Assembly: GCF_028640845.1 (NCBI RefSeq)
Contig: NC_080541.1
Coordinates: 161,862,502-161,926,501, forward strand
DNA: 64,000 nucleotides
Reading direction: 5' to 3'
Source: Ahaetulla prasina
Lineage: Eukaryota > Chordata > Lepidosauria > Squamata > Colubridae
The stretch's first letter is position 1. The number at the start of each line of letters is the position of its first letter. This document shows, piece by piece, positions 12,902 through 25,965 of this stretch. The notes beneath the pieces were generated by a model. That model was not told where the DNA came from, ran no database searches, and saw nothing but the letters and a program-made list of their open reading frames with translations. The position numbers and the translations under genes were made by a program.

Positions 12902-13954
12902 GCAGCAGCAATTGCAGGAGTTGAATTATTAGAGTAAAATAATAGAATGCATACAGATTAGCAAAATAGCAACATCATTAGCAACAACAACTTCATTTTA
13001 GTTATTTCTCAGGATTTTCTTAACTTAGACCAGTCTATCGTATCTATGTCATCCATTTCTGAGCGCACATATTTAATTTTTTTTGGCTTGCTTTGCTACT
13101 ATATTTATATACAATTCTATGTTTCCTGCTATAGTAACAGTGAAAATGGCTTCAATTATTTCTTTCATGCATTAACTATTGTTGATGCAGATTTTTCATT
13201 AGCTTCCCTTCTTCTCAATTAGTGAAGAATTGATAAAACTGCTCTTGAATAAGTGAAGTTGCAATTCAAGAAAAGTTACTGAAAAGAAAGCTTCAGTATT
13301 CCTTCCTCCAGCACTTGAAGCAAGTTGAAGTCAATTAAATAAACAGATGGCATTGAATTAAAGAGCCTGCCCAAGTCTTGTCTTTCTTTTTTACTAAAAA
13401 AAAAAAAGGATCTTTCTGCCTGAAAATAAACAATGCTTGAAACTGATACTATATTTTTAAGTGGAATCTTAAATTTCCAAATTATTTAAAACAGATGCAG
13501 AAAAACTGATGATAAAGCTCATAAACATTTATGAAGAAATGATAAAACATTTCTTCATAAATGAAATGTATACATTTCACCAGTAAAATTTAGTAAAGGA
13601 TCCTTCAATAGCACGACGAACAGAGCAGCACTAGCTTTGTTTCACAAACTATTTGAATGACGTCATTAGTGCCATGGTTACAACATTGCTGTACAAAATG
13701 TCAGTCATGCTTCTTGTCTCTGATATAAGAGATAATTTCAAACACCAATGAGTTCAGAGATCCATTTCCAAACTGTAAAATAAGGGTAATCTTTCCATTA
13801 TAGAAATATATGATTCTAAAACTTTCAAAGAACAATCAGCAGAGAAGCATGTTCTATTATTAGCCTTAGCATTACTCTACAGAGAAACTCAATGTATATT
13901 CATCTTCAGCCACTGAATTCACAAGTATATGACCGGCAGACAATGAGTATAGGT
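12902..13954. other. Intron-like sequence with one perfect hairpin
   Basis: No gene seen. The region contains the 16-bp inverted repeat at 13526-13563 (separate entry). Confidence 0.35.
13526..13563. repeat. Perfect 16-bp inverted repeat, 6-nt loop
   Basis: Arms 13526-13541 and 13548-13563 (catttatgaagaaatg and its exact complement) enclose ataaaa. A second short palindrome (aaatgtatacattt) follows immediately. Confidence 0.9.
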
Positions 13955-14150
13955 GAATGTAGTATTTCTGAGGGAGCCAGCATTATATGGGGGTTTAAGT
14001 GCTGAGCAAATAACAGGAAGATCCAGGTTCCTCCTTAGGCATAGAAGCTAGCTGGGTGAAGTGGGGTCAGTTACTCCCTCTCAGTCCGAATCAATATCAG
14101 GGTTTGTGACAAGAACTAGGTAAGCATAATGCAAAAAGAAGTGGATACTG
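13955..14150 (+). mobile_element. Degenerate Sauria-type SINE
   Basis: Recognisable pieces are 'ccaggttcctccttaggcat', 'gaagctagctgggtgaagtg' and 'cagttactccctctcagtcc', in the order found in the copies at 6843 and 9100. It is more diverged, and the 3' BovB-like end is not clear. Confidence 0.5.
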
Positions 14151-17011
14151 CAACAAGCACTAGAAAGAAAAACAACAGCAACTGATTATTTCTAAAATCA
14201 GACTGTTTACAGGTATATGCATTGCCACAGAAAAAAAGAACATTTAGCTTTTTTTTCAGTATAGCTTTATGATTCCAGCGATGCACTCTCAATTCAACAT
14301 TTAAAACAAAGCAAAATATAAAAGCCAAAAAATACTCTTTCCTTGCAGCTGTACATACATATCTTGAAAGGATTTTTATATGGTGTGTTTGTGTTTTGTG
14401 TGTGTGTGTGTGTATTATATAAATGTAATCTACAGTTTCCAGGAAAATAATAATTATCTCTGAAACTGAATTCAGATTGATTCTCCAGTGTAAGATTGTT
14501 TACAATTATTAAATTATTCATTTCTTAAAACTGGATTTAAATCAGTTCGGTAAAAAAATAAAAACCGTAATATTCTTTCCTTGAAAATGTTTCTCTAGCT
14601 GCTTATGATATTCTCCCCATAGCTAAAAAGGGACAGGTATCTGAGAAGTCCCAATGCCCATCAAACTTTCTTGATCTCTGAATAAAGAAAACTCTACAAA
14701 TAAGCATAATTTCATTTCAGCCAATATTTCCCACTTCATTTTAGAGTGACTCTGACCAGAATAAAAAAGTTGCACAGACTACTACTTTTTACCCATGTAA
14801 TTTCATCAACTATTGCTATGATTTCTATTTAGTTGAAAGCTAGCTAGAAGCTACAACTGATTAAACTTACCTGCTGATGAATGATACCTGATGGTGCAAT
14901 CAATTAAACATTGATTTTGCAAATTCTGCATAGATTAACAATCGACTTTCAAAAGACTTCAACATTTTGGAGGTAAACTATCAAGCCCTCGATTGGCTTG
15001 GCCACTAAATGTCTGGAAGACATTGTTGCTGGTGGGATGGGGATGTAAAATACTCACTCTAAATTAAATTCAAAGAGGAAGAGGAAAATATGCTACTTCT
15101 CTATATAAGTACCTTTGCCATAAAATATTCTACCTCCAGAGATTAAAACGATACCTACCCTGACAATTTTCCATTGAGCCTTGAAGACAGAATTCCTTTC
15201 CAGAGCATTTAATGAGTAAGAAGAAATTACCAGTAATATTAGGATAAACTAAAAAAAAATTAGTAACAGCGAGGATATTTTCATGCTTTTATATGAATTG
15301 CTGGGACTCTCTGCAAGTTAACTGTTAGAAATGTTGCTAACAAACAAATAAAAATATTGTGTGTTGTGGTTTACAAAGAAAAACTAATACTCAAATGGCT
15401 GCTTCTGTGTACTGTAACTTCTCAGCTACTATGATATTGTATTTTGTTATTTTTACTTTTTTTGTTTAAATAAGTGTTTTTATTCGATTTTTAACTATTA
15501 GCCTTCCAGAATCATACAATAACTTGATAAATAATGTACATAGAAAGGTAACTTAATAAAGCTTATCTTGGGTTCCTTTGAGTAAAATGGTGTATAATCA
15601 TAACTAACATTTCTGCCCTTCTCTAACATGATAAGAGCCTACACCTGAGCACTGCATAATAGCTAACTGTAAACCCATCAACAAGGGTTTGGGTGACAAT
15701 GGTCACTAGACTAGTTTTCTTCCATTCTTATTTTTGAGGTAATAGGTTTAAGATCGTTACTCCATTTGACCACTCTGATAAAACCCTGCCCATTGGCATG
15801 AAATCAACTTTCTACAAACAGGACAATCATGTAAGATCCTGACTTAGGCAGTGCTCTAGAGTAGATATTTGTGTTTGGCACAGTGAGATCCTAGATTTAT
15901 GAATACTTGAACAAGAAATTAGGCGCTAGACTAGTTGTAGGTATAAACTGATTTCACAAACATTTATTTTTATATTTTCTATTTAACAGTATTGGAATTC
16001 TTTGTGTTGTTGGCATGAATTTATTATCATTTACATATAGCCTAATTCTTAATCCTTCTTCATATAAAATCTATTCAATAATGCATTTGAAACAAATAAA
16101 ACCTTTGATTCTGTAAGGAATGTACCGCCATATTGCTATTAATTATTGTTTAATTATGGTATATAAAAAAAGAAATTCAGCAAAACAATGCAGTGAAAAA
16201 TGTGACTTGGGACTTGGCTATCTTGAGACTTAGTTTTCCAACAGTTTCTATTCATCCTATGGAAAGAATCAGGATGTATCTTCCAAGGGTTCTGATTGAC
16301 CAAGAAGTACAGTGAGTGTTCTTAGCCTACTCCCTCTCAAGCAAACCGCAACATCTTCAACTATTATGACCTTCTGGAACCAGGTGAAACAGAGCACCGT
16401 GATGGCCTTCATGGACTAATTATAACCAGTGATGTCATACTTGATAAGTTTAGCTTTCTACTTTTAGCTATTAAATCTGGATTTACTGTTTTAATTATTA
16501 TATTGAGGTTGTTTTATATGTAGCTTCTGTAAATTTAAATTGCTTACAGTCCAGTTGGTTTTAAGCAATAAAAAAATCCCCAAAATCAACAATACATTTA
16601 GCAGGTTACTTTTAGTTTTTTTTTAATCTACAGCCATATCATATATACATGGAGAAACTACTTTTGTTATAAATGAATAATATTATAATAGCAATTGCTA
16701 AATAGCTACCTGTACACTGCTCTAATCCCTACCTCAACAGATAATATAAGATAACATGAATATAAAACAATATATCAGAATACAAAATAGCAATAACCAC
16801 TTGAAACAAAATAAAGCAAAGACACTGCCTATCCTGTTAATCCCCATACATTTTGGAGGGGGGGAGGTAGACCCATTTTGAACAATTTACAAAATGTTCA
16901 TAGGATGGGTTATGTCAACTTCTTCTACAGAAAATAGAGTCCATTATTGAAAGCCACTAATTTGGGGTTCCAGCAGACAATCTGTGGCAGTTGTGTATCA
17001 CTTCCAATATG
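14151..17011. other. Intron-like sequence, nothing recognised
   Basis: Contains a short (GT)n tract around 14394-14412 and otherwise unremarkable AT-rich sequence. No exon with splice signals was found by eye. Confidence 0.35.
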
Positions 17012-17019
17012 CTATAGGT

Positions 17020-17144
17020 CAGGGGTCTCCAACCTTGGTCCCTTTAAGACTAGTGGACTTCAACTCCCAGAGATGAAAGCTGGCTGAGGGAATCTGGGCG
17101 TTGAAGTCCACAAGTCTTAAAAGGACCAAGGTTGGAGACCCCTA
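17020..17144. mobile_element. Palindromic hAT MITE with perfect 8-bp target duplication
   Basis: A 125-bp element with near-perfect 22-bp terminal inverted repeats (caggggtctccaaccttgg... / ...ccaaggttggagacccct). It is flanked by ctataggt at 17012-17019 and 17145-17152. The interior 'ggacttcaactcccagag' / 'gttgaagtccacaag' is also inverted, so the whole element folds back. A shorter relative lies at 36651-36745. Confidence 0.9.
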
Positions 17145-17152
17145 CTATAGGT

Positions 17153-18339
17153 CACACTATATCATTCAATTAGAAAGAATATGCTGGAAATTGTGAATGA
17201 AATATTTGAATCACTGTTGCTCTGCACAGGAATACCATTAATACTAATTATCTTCTAAAAATGTAAAGTGGGATTAAGGCATGTTTAATAGTTTTCTCCG
17301 GTTTGCAACCCTTTTTAATCCTTGTGATCAATATTCATGCTTGGTAATTTATTAATGCACACAGTATTTCAAGCAACAATTGGGTGATATTTGATTTCAA
17401 GGTAAACAAAAACAAACTGGTTATCTTTTGTACAGCATGAACTTCAAGAATGTCAGGCTTCTAGCTTTTTCATTTACATATTTTGGCATTTTTATAATGA
17501 AAGAGGTAGTAAATTAGTTCATAAAAATTAAAATCCAGTGTTGGGTCAGATAAAAACATACATATAAATGGCAATGGTTAAAACTATTTTTCCTAAGGGA
17601 GCAAATTCAATGAAACTATAATTCTGCCTTATTTTTTTCTGGACCAGTCTGTTCTGGTCACAATTATGGCAAATGTAAACACTAATAATTATTATCAAAA
17701 TAAAGATTCTAGCTTTCCAAAATAGAAAAAGTATTAAATCTAAAAAGTAAGTCCCATTCCCTTTTTATTTGTGCCTCGTTTTACCTCTTACATTCCTTAT
17801 TAAAGATTTCCATATATCCATGGTCTATACAGAAGTCCCAAAGGTTTTCAAAAATTCTTTTCCTTCCGATCAACTATAGAAGTGAAAAAATTAAACTCTG
17901 ATGATCTTGTCATAATATGGCCTTAAAAGCCTTCTTCTGTTTTAGAGCATCCAAATTTAATCTTCCATGAAGTTTAACTAGCTATGGAAAAATATCGTTT
18001 TTAGATTTGAGATCTCAGTTACAATAATGAACCTTTGTAACTGGAGAGGGTGTAAAATCATCATGATAATCAAATTCAGTTATATGTATATTTTGAACTA
18101 AAAATTATGCTGCAAAGCCATTGATAAAATTTGAAGAGTAGTTTTTATCCATAAAGAAATTACTCAATTGATTGATTTTGTTTTTAACATTGTTAATCAC
18201 AAAAATCATATGTTTTACAATTTTGCTTTAAAATCCATCTTGGGAAGAAGATTTTTTTTCCCAGTTCACAACAATATAGAATCAAAAGATTCAAAAGTGG
18301 CCTCTACCCCATTAAGTCTGGTCTCCAATGAGGGAGTGT
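17153..18339. other. Intron-like sequence, nothing recognised
   Basis: AT-rich; no exon or known repeat identified. Confidence 0.35.
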
Positions 18340-18625
18340 GATAGCAGTTAAACATGCTTGTCAGGTAGAAAACTGAGAACCTGGGTTCAAGACAGAGTGA
18401 ACTTCCATTACTTGCCCCAGCTTCTGCTCACCAGTTCAAATGCAAGTAGATAAATAGGTACCACTTAGGTGGGAATAGAACATCTTCTGTGTGCCTCAGT
18501 GTATAGTCATGCTGGCAACATGACCACAGAAAGGGTCTTCAGACTGCTGGCTCCTTTGTTACGAAACAGAGATAAGCACTGTTCCCTAGAGCTGGTTATG
18601 ACTGGACTGGGGAAACCTTTACCTT
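18340..18625 (+). mobile_element. tRNA-derived SINE (second squamate family)
   Basis: The order 'gaacctgggttcaagacaga' (B-box-like), 'cttgccccagcttctgctca', 'aaatgcaagtagataaatag', 'tcatgctggcaacatgacca' and 'ctagagctggttatgactgg' matches a SINE common in squamates, distinct from the Sauria type. It ends 'ggggaaacctttacctttg'. The 65-codon frame across it (18469-18666) is incidental. Confidence 0.65.
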
Positions 18626-19696
18626 TGACCTGTTCAATGAAGGAATTCAAATTAAAGCAATCCTAATAGATGGCTAGGATTTTCTTCAAGACTACCAGTG
18701 GAGACTCAGACAGTATAGATCTGAAAAGTAATGTATCACACCATATCAAAGCAGATGTATTTTATAAAGAAAATGGAGTGGATGACTACAAGTTATACCC
18801 AAATAGTGGAATGTTAGAGTAAGTACATGAATTTATCATGCTACATTGTTTAATAAAGATGGGAAATTGATGGAGAAATGTTAAGGTCTGCAAATACTAA
18901 TAGAAAATTGATAAGTAGTTTATGGTATGTTGTAAAGAATGACCATTGAAAGAAATGGCTTTGGATAATAAGTGGGGTTTTCTGACCACTTCATTAATAT
19001 AAATAGTAAATTTTAGCATTTTATAGAAACAAAAAAATTAATGCAGTATGGATAGCGTATTGTTCACAGCAAAATGAAAAGTAACAGGGTTAAAAACTAA
19101 TTGGTCTGAATGAATGTGAGTTGAATATAAAGTGAATGACTACTTTGAAAAAAAAATAGATTGATGTTGTCCTGTAGTGAAGAGAGAATCAATGAGAACC
19201 AACTTGCAAAACAAATAGATGAAGGAAGGCTGGATAGATCAAGAGAAAGATAAAAGACCATGGTTGGATATGAAAAGCTTTAGGGATTAGTGTTGGTATA
19301 AATCCATTGTTGCATCCTTATCTATCTTCTTATGTTTTTGTCTTAACAATTTTATTCCTTTCCCACACTCTGTATAATATTACTTACATAGGAAGTAGAA
19401 CTGATACTGTATGAATGTAGGTAACTTCCTATAACTACTGTCCTCCTTTCTCCTGTAGCACACAAGTCTATCTGTATATGTCAGTGTTTTCATCACCAGT
19501 ATTCACAAGATTCATTTTACAACCTGATTCAAATTTGTGAGTTGCAATTTGTTTTGTGTCAGCAACCATAATTGAAAATCCCAGAAACTAAATCAATCAG
19601 TACTGACAATAGTACTTCCTTTTCTGGACTGGAGCAATAAATGATGCTACCATATGAGTCCTCAGAATTTTGAATGTCCTTGTTCAAAACTTCTCC
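18626..19696. other. Intron-like sequence, nothing recognised
   Basis: No exon or known repeat seen. Confidence 0.35.
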
Positions 19697-19704
19697 ATGA
19701 AAGC

Positions 19705-19848
19705 AGGGGTCTCCAACCCCTGGTCTGCAGCCTGATACTGGGCTACACAGCCCATTAAGAATTCGGCCATGCAAGCAGCGAGCACATGTTGAAAACCATT
19801 TCTTCCTCCCTGCTGTCGTCACATACCCAGAAAGGTTGGGGACCGCTG
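19705..19848. mobile_element. Non-autonomous Charlie-like hAT element
   Basis: A 144-bp element beginning caggggtctccaacccctgg and ending ggttggggaccgctg, with the interior 'attaagaattcggccatgca'. The flanks catgaaag (19697-19704) and cattaaag (19849-19856) agree at 7 of 8 positions, a decayed 8-bp duplication. Confidence 0.75.
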
Positions 19849-19856
19849 CATTAAAG

Positions 19857-20573
19857 TATCAAGTGTTATGGTTGTAGCTATTCTTTTTTGGTATCATTTC
19901 TTTTTTCACCGATTAGAATAAAGGCATCATTGCCAGTGAACCTGATAAGTCTAAACGTTTTTATGTCATATCCGTTCTTCTTGCTGAACACAGTCATCAC
20001 ACTTCATGAATTGATGGGACTGATTTGTTTTCTTGCAGGCCACAACTATATCCACTCTGCCTTTCAGAGAAGCATTCTTCTATGCCCTGTTCTACATTGA
20101 CTCTTTTCTTTGCCCTTTTTCTTCTGCAAGGACCTGAAAATCTAGTTTCATGGATGAAGAATGCGTTCTGTGCTTCTGAAAGTTTCTTCTGCAATTGTTC
20201 TTATGTTTGACTGTCTTCCAATGGATTGTTAATTTCCCCTTCAATTCTGTTACTTACTCACTCAACAGAAAACAGCAGGGGAAAAAACCCATCTTCACAA
20301 TGGATTATCAGCAACTGTTAGCTGAACCTTTCACAATCAGCAGCTATTCAGGAGATAACCTTTTCACTCCATATAGATCACTGCTCCTTGCCAATTCTCT
20401 GGTCACTCTCTTCTCTCCCTTGCCTTTCCCCCTGTTTACTGGTTAAAAATATGTTTGCTCCTTTGTGGAATATCTTTAACATAAGCAACATTTTATATAA
20501 ACTTTTGCTCATCTTAGAGAATTGACAATACTGATGTTGGAGGACAAGTGAGTAACTGAGGAGATATACATAT
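19857..20573. other. Unrecognised sequence just upstream of a LINE
   Basis: More balanced composition than the surrounding intron, with several overlapping short open frames on both strands (19888-20446). None shows a domain. Confidence 0.3.
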
Positions 20574-21881
20574 GTGCTTAATTTACCTAAAATTTTGGGA
20601 TATGGAGACCCCAGCCTAGTTGAAAATTACAGACCAATCTCTCTATGCTGCATCACCTGCAAAGTAATGGAATTGATCATCAACCAATCCATTACCCTCC
20701 ACCTAGAAACAAACAACCTACTCTCTAATAAACAATTTGGTTTCAGAAAAAAATTATCATGCAACTTACAACTTCTTCACTGCAAAAACATATGGACTAA
20801 AAACCTTGATCTGGGCAAAGCAATAGATGTGATCTACATAGACTTCTGTGAAGCTTTTGACTCAGTAGTACATGATAAACTTCTCCTAAAACTAAAATCC
20901 TATGGAATTTCGGGACCCGTCCACAATTGGATAACAGCTTTCCTGTCAAAGAAACAACAAGTGGTCAAAATTGGCAATGCTCTATCAAATCCTGTTCCTG
21001 TCAAAAGTGGCATTCCCCAAGGCAGCATTCTTAGACCAACACTCTTCATATTATTCATTAATGATCTCTGTGACCATATTACAAGTGATTGTGTTCTTTT
21101 TGCTGACAATGTCAAACTATTTAACACCATCAACAATACAACTATCCTTCAAAAAGACCTTGACTTTATATCTGAATGGTCTAAAACTTGGCAACTCCAA
21201 ATCTCAACCAGCAAATGCTCTGTCTTACACATTGGAAAAAAGAATCCGAACACTAAATACAAGCTCGATGGACATTACCTTACAGATGACCCCCACCCTG
21301 TTAAAGACCTTGGAGAGTTCATATCAAATGATCTAAATGCCAAAGCCCACTGCAACTACATCACAAAAAAGGCTTTAAGAGTTGTAAACCTAATCTTGCG
21401 TAGCTTCTTCTCCAAAAACACTACACTACTAACCAGAGCATATAAAACATTTGCTAGACCAATTCTTGAATACAGCTCACTTGTCTGGAACCCATACCTC
21501 ATTTCAGACATCAATACAATTAAACGTGTCCAGAAATACAACAAAATACCTTATACCACCAGACTTGAAATCCTGGGTTTAGAAAATTTAGAACTACGCT
21601 GCCTTCAACATGACCTGAGTTTAACTCATAGAATCATCTATTACAAAGTCCTTCCTGTCGAAGACTACTTCAGCTTCAATTGCAACAATACACGAGCACA
21701 CAATAGATTTAAGCTTAATGTTAACCGCTCCAATCTTGATTGCAGAAAATATAACTTCAGTAATAGAGTTGTTAATGCCTGGAATTCATTACCTGACTCT
21801 GTGGTCTCTTCTCAAAATCCCCAAAGCTTCAACCAAAAACTGTCTACTATTGACCTCACCCCATTCCTAAGAGGTCTGTAA
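20574..21881 (+). pseudogene. LINE reverse transcriptase, partial, with altered catalytic motif
   Basis: An open frame of 435 codons covering the reverse transcriptase from the 'NYRPISL' motif onward. In order: VENYRPISLCCITCKVMEL (residues about 17-35), KQFGFRKKLS, IDFCEAFDSVVHDKLLLKL, KSGIPQGSILRPTLFILFIN, the catalytic box, then the LINE C-terminal region with PILEYSSLVWNPY. The box reads FADNVK where the family has [YF]ADDxK, so the second catalytic aspartate is replaced by Asn (about 21109). The segment VQKYNKIPY lacks about 15 residues that copies B and F keep between VQKY and YNKIPY, an in-frame deletion. The ATG is internal to the ancestral ORF2, since the endonuclease domain is missing. 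No activity is expected. Assignment to CR1/Jockey rather than RTE or L1 rests on these motifs. Confidence 0.85.
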
Positions 21882-22062
21882 TAAGAGCACAAGCGTGCCT
21901 ACCACTCCTGTCCTATTGTTTCTTTTCATTATATCCAATTAATATAGTTATTACATACTCATATTTATATATTTGCTTATATATTGTATAGTTATTCATG
22001 CTTATGCTTATATATACTGTGCGACAAAATAAAATAAATAAATAAATTAAAATAAAATAAAA
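20574..22062 (+). mobile_element. CR1/Jockey-type LINE, 5'-truncated (copy A)
   Basis: The largest member of a family with seven copies in this window. It carries an RT frame (separate entry), then a 3' UTR ending 'atatactgtgcgacaaaat' and an (AAAT)n-like tail. Other copies: 25966, 28752, 31212, 34137, 37086 and 38618. All are on the plus strand. Confidence 0.85.
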
Positions 22063-22391
22063 ATATGTGCTGTGATCAGCAGAGACTGTGATAAATCACA
22101 ATATTCTGTTCTGTGGAGTGTTCTTTCCTTCTTTCATATCTACTTAGGGGAATGAGACCATCCAATAAGCTGCACTGAAAGTAGCACAGTCCATCACAGT
22201 CAGCTTCAGACCTGTTGGGCAGAAGTCATTTGGGGAAACTGGAATTTGATCTTATCAAAGAAACTGACCTCAACTATTTGAAAGCAAGGAACTTAAATTA
22301 TAGTGATCAATTTGAGGATAATATAAATACATACTGAAGAGACAGATCTGATTCCCTTTTATTACATTTTGTTTGCATCATTTTTCATTCG
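22063..22391. other. Short unrecognised spacer between two LINEs
   Basis: About 330 bp with no gene or repeat recognised. Confidence 0.35.
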
Positions 22392-22404
22392 GTTCTGCAT
22401 AATT

Positions 22405-22431
22405 TTTATTATTATTATTATTATTATTATT
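22405..22431. repeat. (ATT)n tract, tail of the L2-type LINE
   Basis: Nine trinucleotide units directly abutting the LINE 3' UTR. On the element's own strand it is an (AAT)n tail. Confidence 0.9.
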
Positions 22432-22680
22432 TATTTGATTTTTATACCGCCCTTCTCCCGAAGGACTCAGGGCGGTGTACAGGCAACAATAAAATACAGA
22501 CACTACAGTATACAATTTAAAATGCAAGTTAAAAAACTTATTATAATTAGCCTAGAACTTTAAAAATTTATAAAAACCAAAACCCCATTTAAAATTAGTA
22601 AAAAATTTAAAATCGATAAAATTTATGTAATTTAAAATTTAAAATTTAAGCCAGCCCCGCGCGAATGAAAAGATGTGTCT

Positions 22681-23352
22681 TCAGTTCGCAGAAGGTCCAA
22701 GGTCAGGTATTGGGCGAAAGCCCGGGGGAAGTCCGTTCCAAAGTGTGGGAGCCCCCACAGAGAAGGACCTCCCCCGGGGGGCCGCCAGCCGACATTGCTT
22801 GGCGGACGGCACCCTGAGAAGTCCCTCTCTGTGAGAGCGTACGGGTCGGTGGGAGGCATACGGTAACAGCAGGCGGTCCCGTAAGTACCCAGGCCCTAAG
22901 CCATGGAGCGCTTTAAAGGTCGTAACCAACACCTTAAAGTGCACTTGAAAGGCCACAGGTAGCCAGTGCAGTCTGCGCAGGAGCGGTGTTACGTGGGAGC
23001 TACGCGAAGCTCCCTCTATCACCCACGCAGCTGCATTCTGAACTAACTGAAGCCTCCGAGTGCACTTCAAGGGGAGCCCCATATAGAAAGCATTACAATA
23101 ATCCAAGCGAGAGGTAACGAGCGCGTGAGTGACTGTGCACAAGGCATCCCGATCAAGGAAGGGGCGCAACTGCCGAACCAGGCGAACCTGGTGGAAGGCC
23201 CTCCTGGCGACGGCCGTCAAATGATCTTCAAACGACAGCCGTTCATCCAGGAGGACACCTAAGTTGCGTATCCTATCCTTTGGGGCCAATAACTCGCCTC
23301 CAACAGCTGCGGCTGCAGCTGACTGAATCGGGATGCCGGCATCCACAGCCAC
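22681..23352 (-). pseudogene. L2-type LINE ORF2 C-terminal fragment
   Basis: A 223-codon open frame with the typical post-RT region of L2-clade LINEs: RNLGVLLDERLSFEDHL, FHQVRLVRQLRPFL, HALVTSRLDYCNAFYMGLPL, then LHWLPVAFQVHFKVLVTTFK and ALHGLGPGYL. The preceding part of the protein (VWMGRNRLKLNPSKTEWLW-like, about 23345-23430) is in another frame. A frameshift or an ancestral indel therefore separates them, and the ATG at 23352 is not a genuine start. No RT catalytic core remains in this copy. Confidence 0.8.
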
Positions 23353-23460
23353 TCCGTCTTGGAGGGATTAAGCTTGAGCCTGTTTCTCCCCATCCAGACC
23401 CGTACGGCTTCCACACACCGGGACAGCACTTCAACAGCTTCATTGGGGTGGCTTGGATAA

Positions 23461-25774
23461 ATTTTGATGAATGGTTTTCAGAAATAGTTGTTCTTGCCAT
23501 TGTAGTATAATTCTCTTTTTTTCTGAAAATATAATTTTAAGTAAACATAGAATATTGGAAAAAAAATGTTGGTATGAGTTCCTCTATCATTTAAAAATGT
23601 AATATTACATATTCCCTAGATGATTAGTAAGAGCAATTAGATTTCAGAAAGCCATTTCCATAAAAAATAGAGTACCGTAAGAGATAGTTTTTTTTTTAAC
23701 AGCCAAGAAGCAGATGTGAAGGATAAAATAGGTAAAACAAATAAATGAATAATAAAAGTCCAATAGTATTTGTAGGAAGCAAGCTGCAGAACATCTGTCC
23801 TCAGATTTAGAAGACACTTGCACTAAAAAAATGACATGTAATTTTGTGTTTAGATGGCATATATTGTAAAAAGTGATGAAGTTTCCTCTTATGAAAGAAA
23901 AACCAAGTTCATGAATTATGTGCATAAAAACATGCTTAAATGAACAGTCATTTAATTTGATTAATAGTGGTAATATACAGGAAAAGCTCAGTGAAAAGAA
24001 ACAAATGAACAGAAAAATGAAGAAAATGAGATGAGATGAGGAATTTTCTGCTCCTAATATGTATTCAACTTGTTGGTTTTGCCCTAAGATCTTCCCTGGG
24101 ACAGAATGAAAGAGTTCAACACACTGTGAAACTATTACTGTCATTTCGACCACAAATACAGCTATTTTTTAAAGGGACTTAATTGCAAATCAAAGCTTTA
24201 CTATGTTTTCTCAGTGGATTATTAACTAAAATATATTATTCTTGTAAAGAAGTAAAAGAAAACAACTAGACAGAGCAGAAAACTACTGTAACTGAACCAA
24301 TTATAATCTACAGAATAAGGTGCCAGCAGAGTTGCAGAGAAATCATATCTAATCTATTCTCTTGGATATCAATAATTCAGTGTTAAACCAACTAATCTTT
24401 GCATTAAAATCTGTACTCTAACAAAGTGCACTACCTTTAATATGAACAGACAGATCTGAGATGTAAAATATACTAATAAAATATATTAGCCAAATTACTG
24501 GCACAAGAACAGAAAGGAAAAATCTATTGATTAATTACATTTTGTATTGTGCGTGATTGTGTCATGTAAACAGGCTTCTGATTACTATATGTTACTTGAT
24601 TTCCAATTTAATTTTATTACAGCCATTTTTGAAGTAAAAGTAAAGAATCTGAATAGTTGGACTTCTCCCTTCTCTCGAAAACCTTGGTACCTCCAAGAAC
24701 TTTAATTGAGTAATATCATAGGAATTCCAATCCGTGTTCAATGGTGACTAAATCTGTTAAGGTTTATATAGTCCTCTTTGCCATGAAAAAAAAAAGACAA
24801 AGGAGCATCCTGAAAAGCAGTATCCAGAATGATTTGCAACCAGTTAGTGTAATGTTTACAGCAGCAGCTTCATTTTGAGCATGCAGGAAAACCTTTTATC
24901 AAGTCAACAAAAACACTGGCTCATAACTAACTGAAGGATATGCCCATTTAAATCATGGCATTAAACTTTGTCAGAATAGCTGCTCCACATAAAGACGGGT
25001 TATAATTTTTCCAGACTAAGATTTATCCAACTGGGCAAAGGCACAATGTTTGATTAAAATATATCAATGCATGTTTGATTATAGAAAGTCTACTTTATTA
25101 TATTTTACCTTTTCTCTAATTTTAATTTATTTGATGACATTGTCAATGGATGGGAAAGAGACTATGTCAGAAAAAATTAACATATGACAGACTTATTTAC
25201 CCTCTACTTCATGAATTAAGACATACCAAAATATTATAATATATGAACCAAAATTTATAACATTTTTACTGTCCTATTTTGAGAGCCATTTCAAGATTCT
25301 AGAAACAAAAGACCATTGTATTATAATTTCATTTTGCAGGGAAAACACACATTTTGATGTAGTTAACGAACTCTGAATTTCTGAAGAAATTTATCATTTT
25401 ATTAGTGTTATTTTACACCTAGAGAAAAAAGTCCTATAGAATTTCCAAAGATTAATTCATTACTTGGGTATTATCTTTACTCAGTTAAGAATTAGTTCAC
25501 CCTAACTCTAAGTCCTCTGCTTCAGTCAGTAAAACCACCACTTTCATCTGGAAGACAGACAATAGAAAGTTATAACTGAAATTTCCAATAGAGTCTCTGC
25601 AGATAAACATAGAGAGCTCCTTATTAGCAGAATATCCAATCCTAGTGACAACTGATTTTTACACACAGGCTAAGAATGGAAGACATACTGTGTATTGAAC
25701 AGAATGGATGCATATTATAAACAGATTCCACTCTTTTGATAATTATCATATGATAGATGAAAGTGAATTCATTA
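23461..25774. other. Intron-like sequence, nothing recognised
   Basis: A 169-codon minus-strand open frame (23644-24153) is Phe/Ile-rich and has no domain. It looks like AT-biased chance sequence. Confidence 0.35.
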
Positions 25775-25965
25775 GTCTTTATTTAACAACTGCCTTTTTT
25801 AATAACTGTTCACAGTTACAAAAGTGATGAAAAATAACCAACCTTTCCATTTATGACCTTCACAGGTCTATAAAGAAAAGGAAAGACAAAGTCAGATCAT
25901 AAGCACAGTCAGGGTTTCACTCAGTGACTGCTTTGCTTAATGACATGTCCAAAAATATTTTACAA

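Larger units (their letters stand above)
22392..23460 (-). mobile_element. L2-type LINE, 3' part, antisense
   Basis: Read on the minus strand this is RT C-terminal coding (separate entry), then a 3' UTR ending in the hairpin-like 'ccgccctgagtccttcggga' and an (AAT)n tail. It is markedly GC-richer than its surroundings, which suggests a younger insertion than the decayed L2 piece at 58084-58990. Confidence 0.8.

Noticed and set aside
22675..22866. GC-rich plus-strand frame of 63 codons
   Set aside because: It is the opposite strand of the L2-type LINE coding region.
23644..24153. 169-codon minus-strand open frame with hydrophobic stretches
   Set aside because: Composition follows local AT richness, and there is no domain, homology or splice context that I can see.
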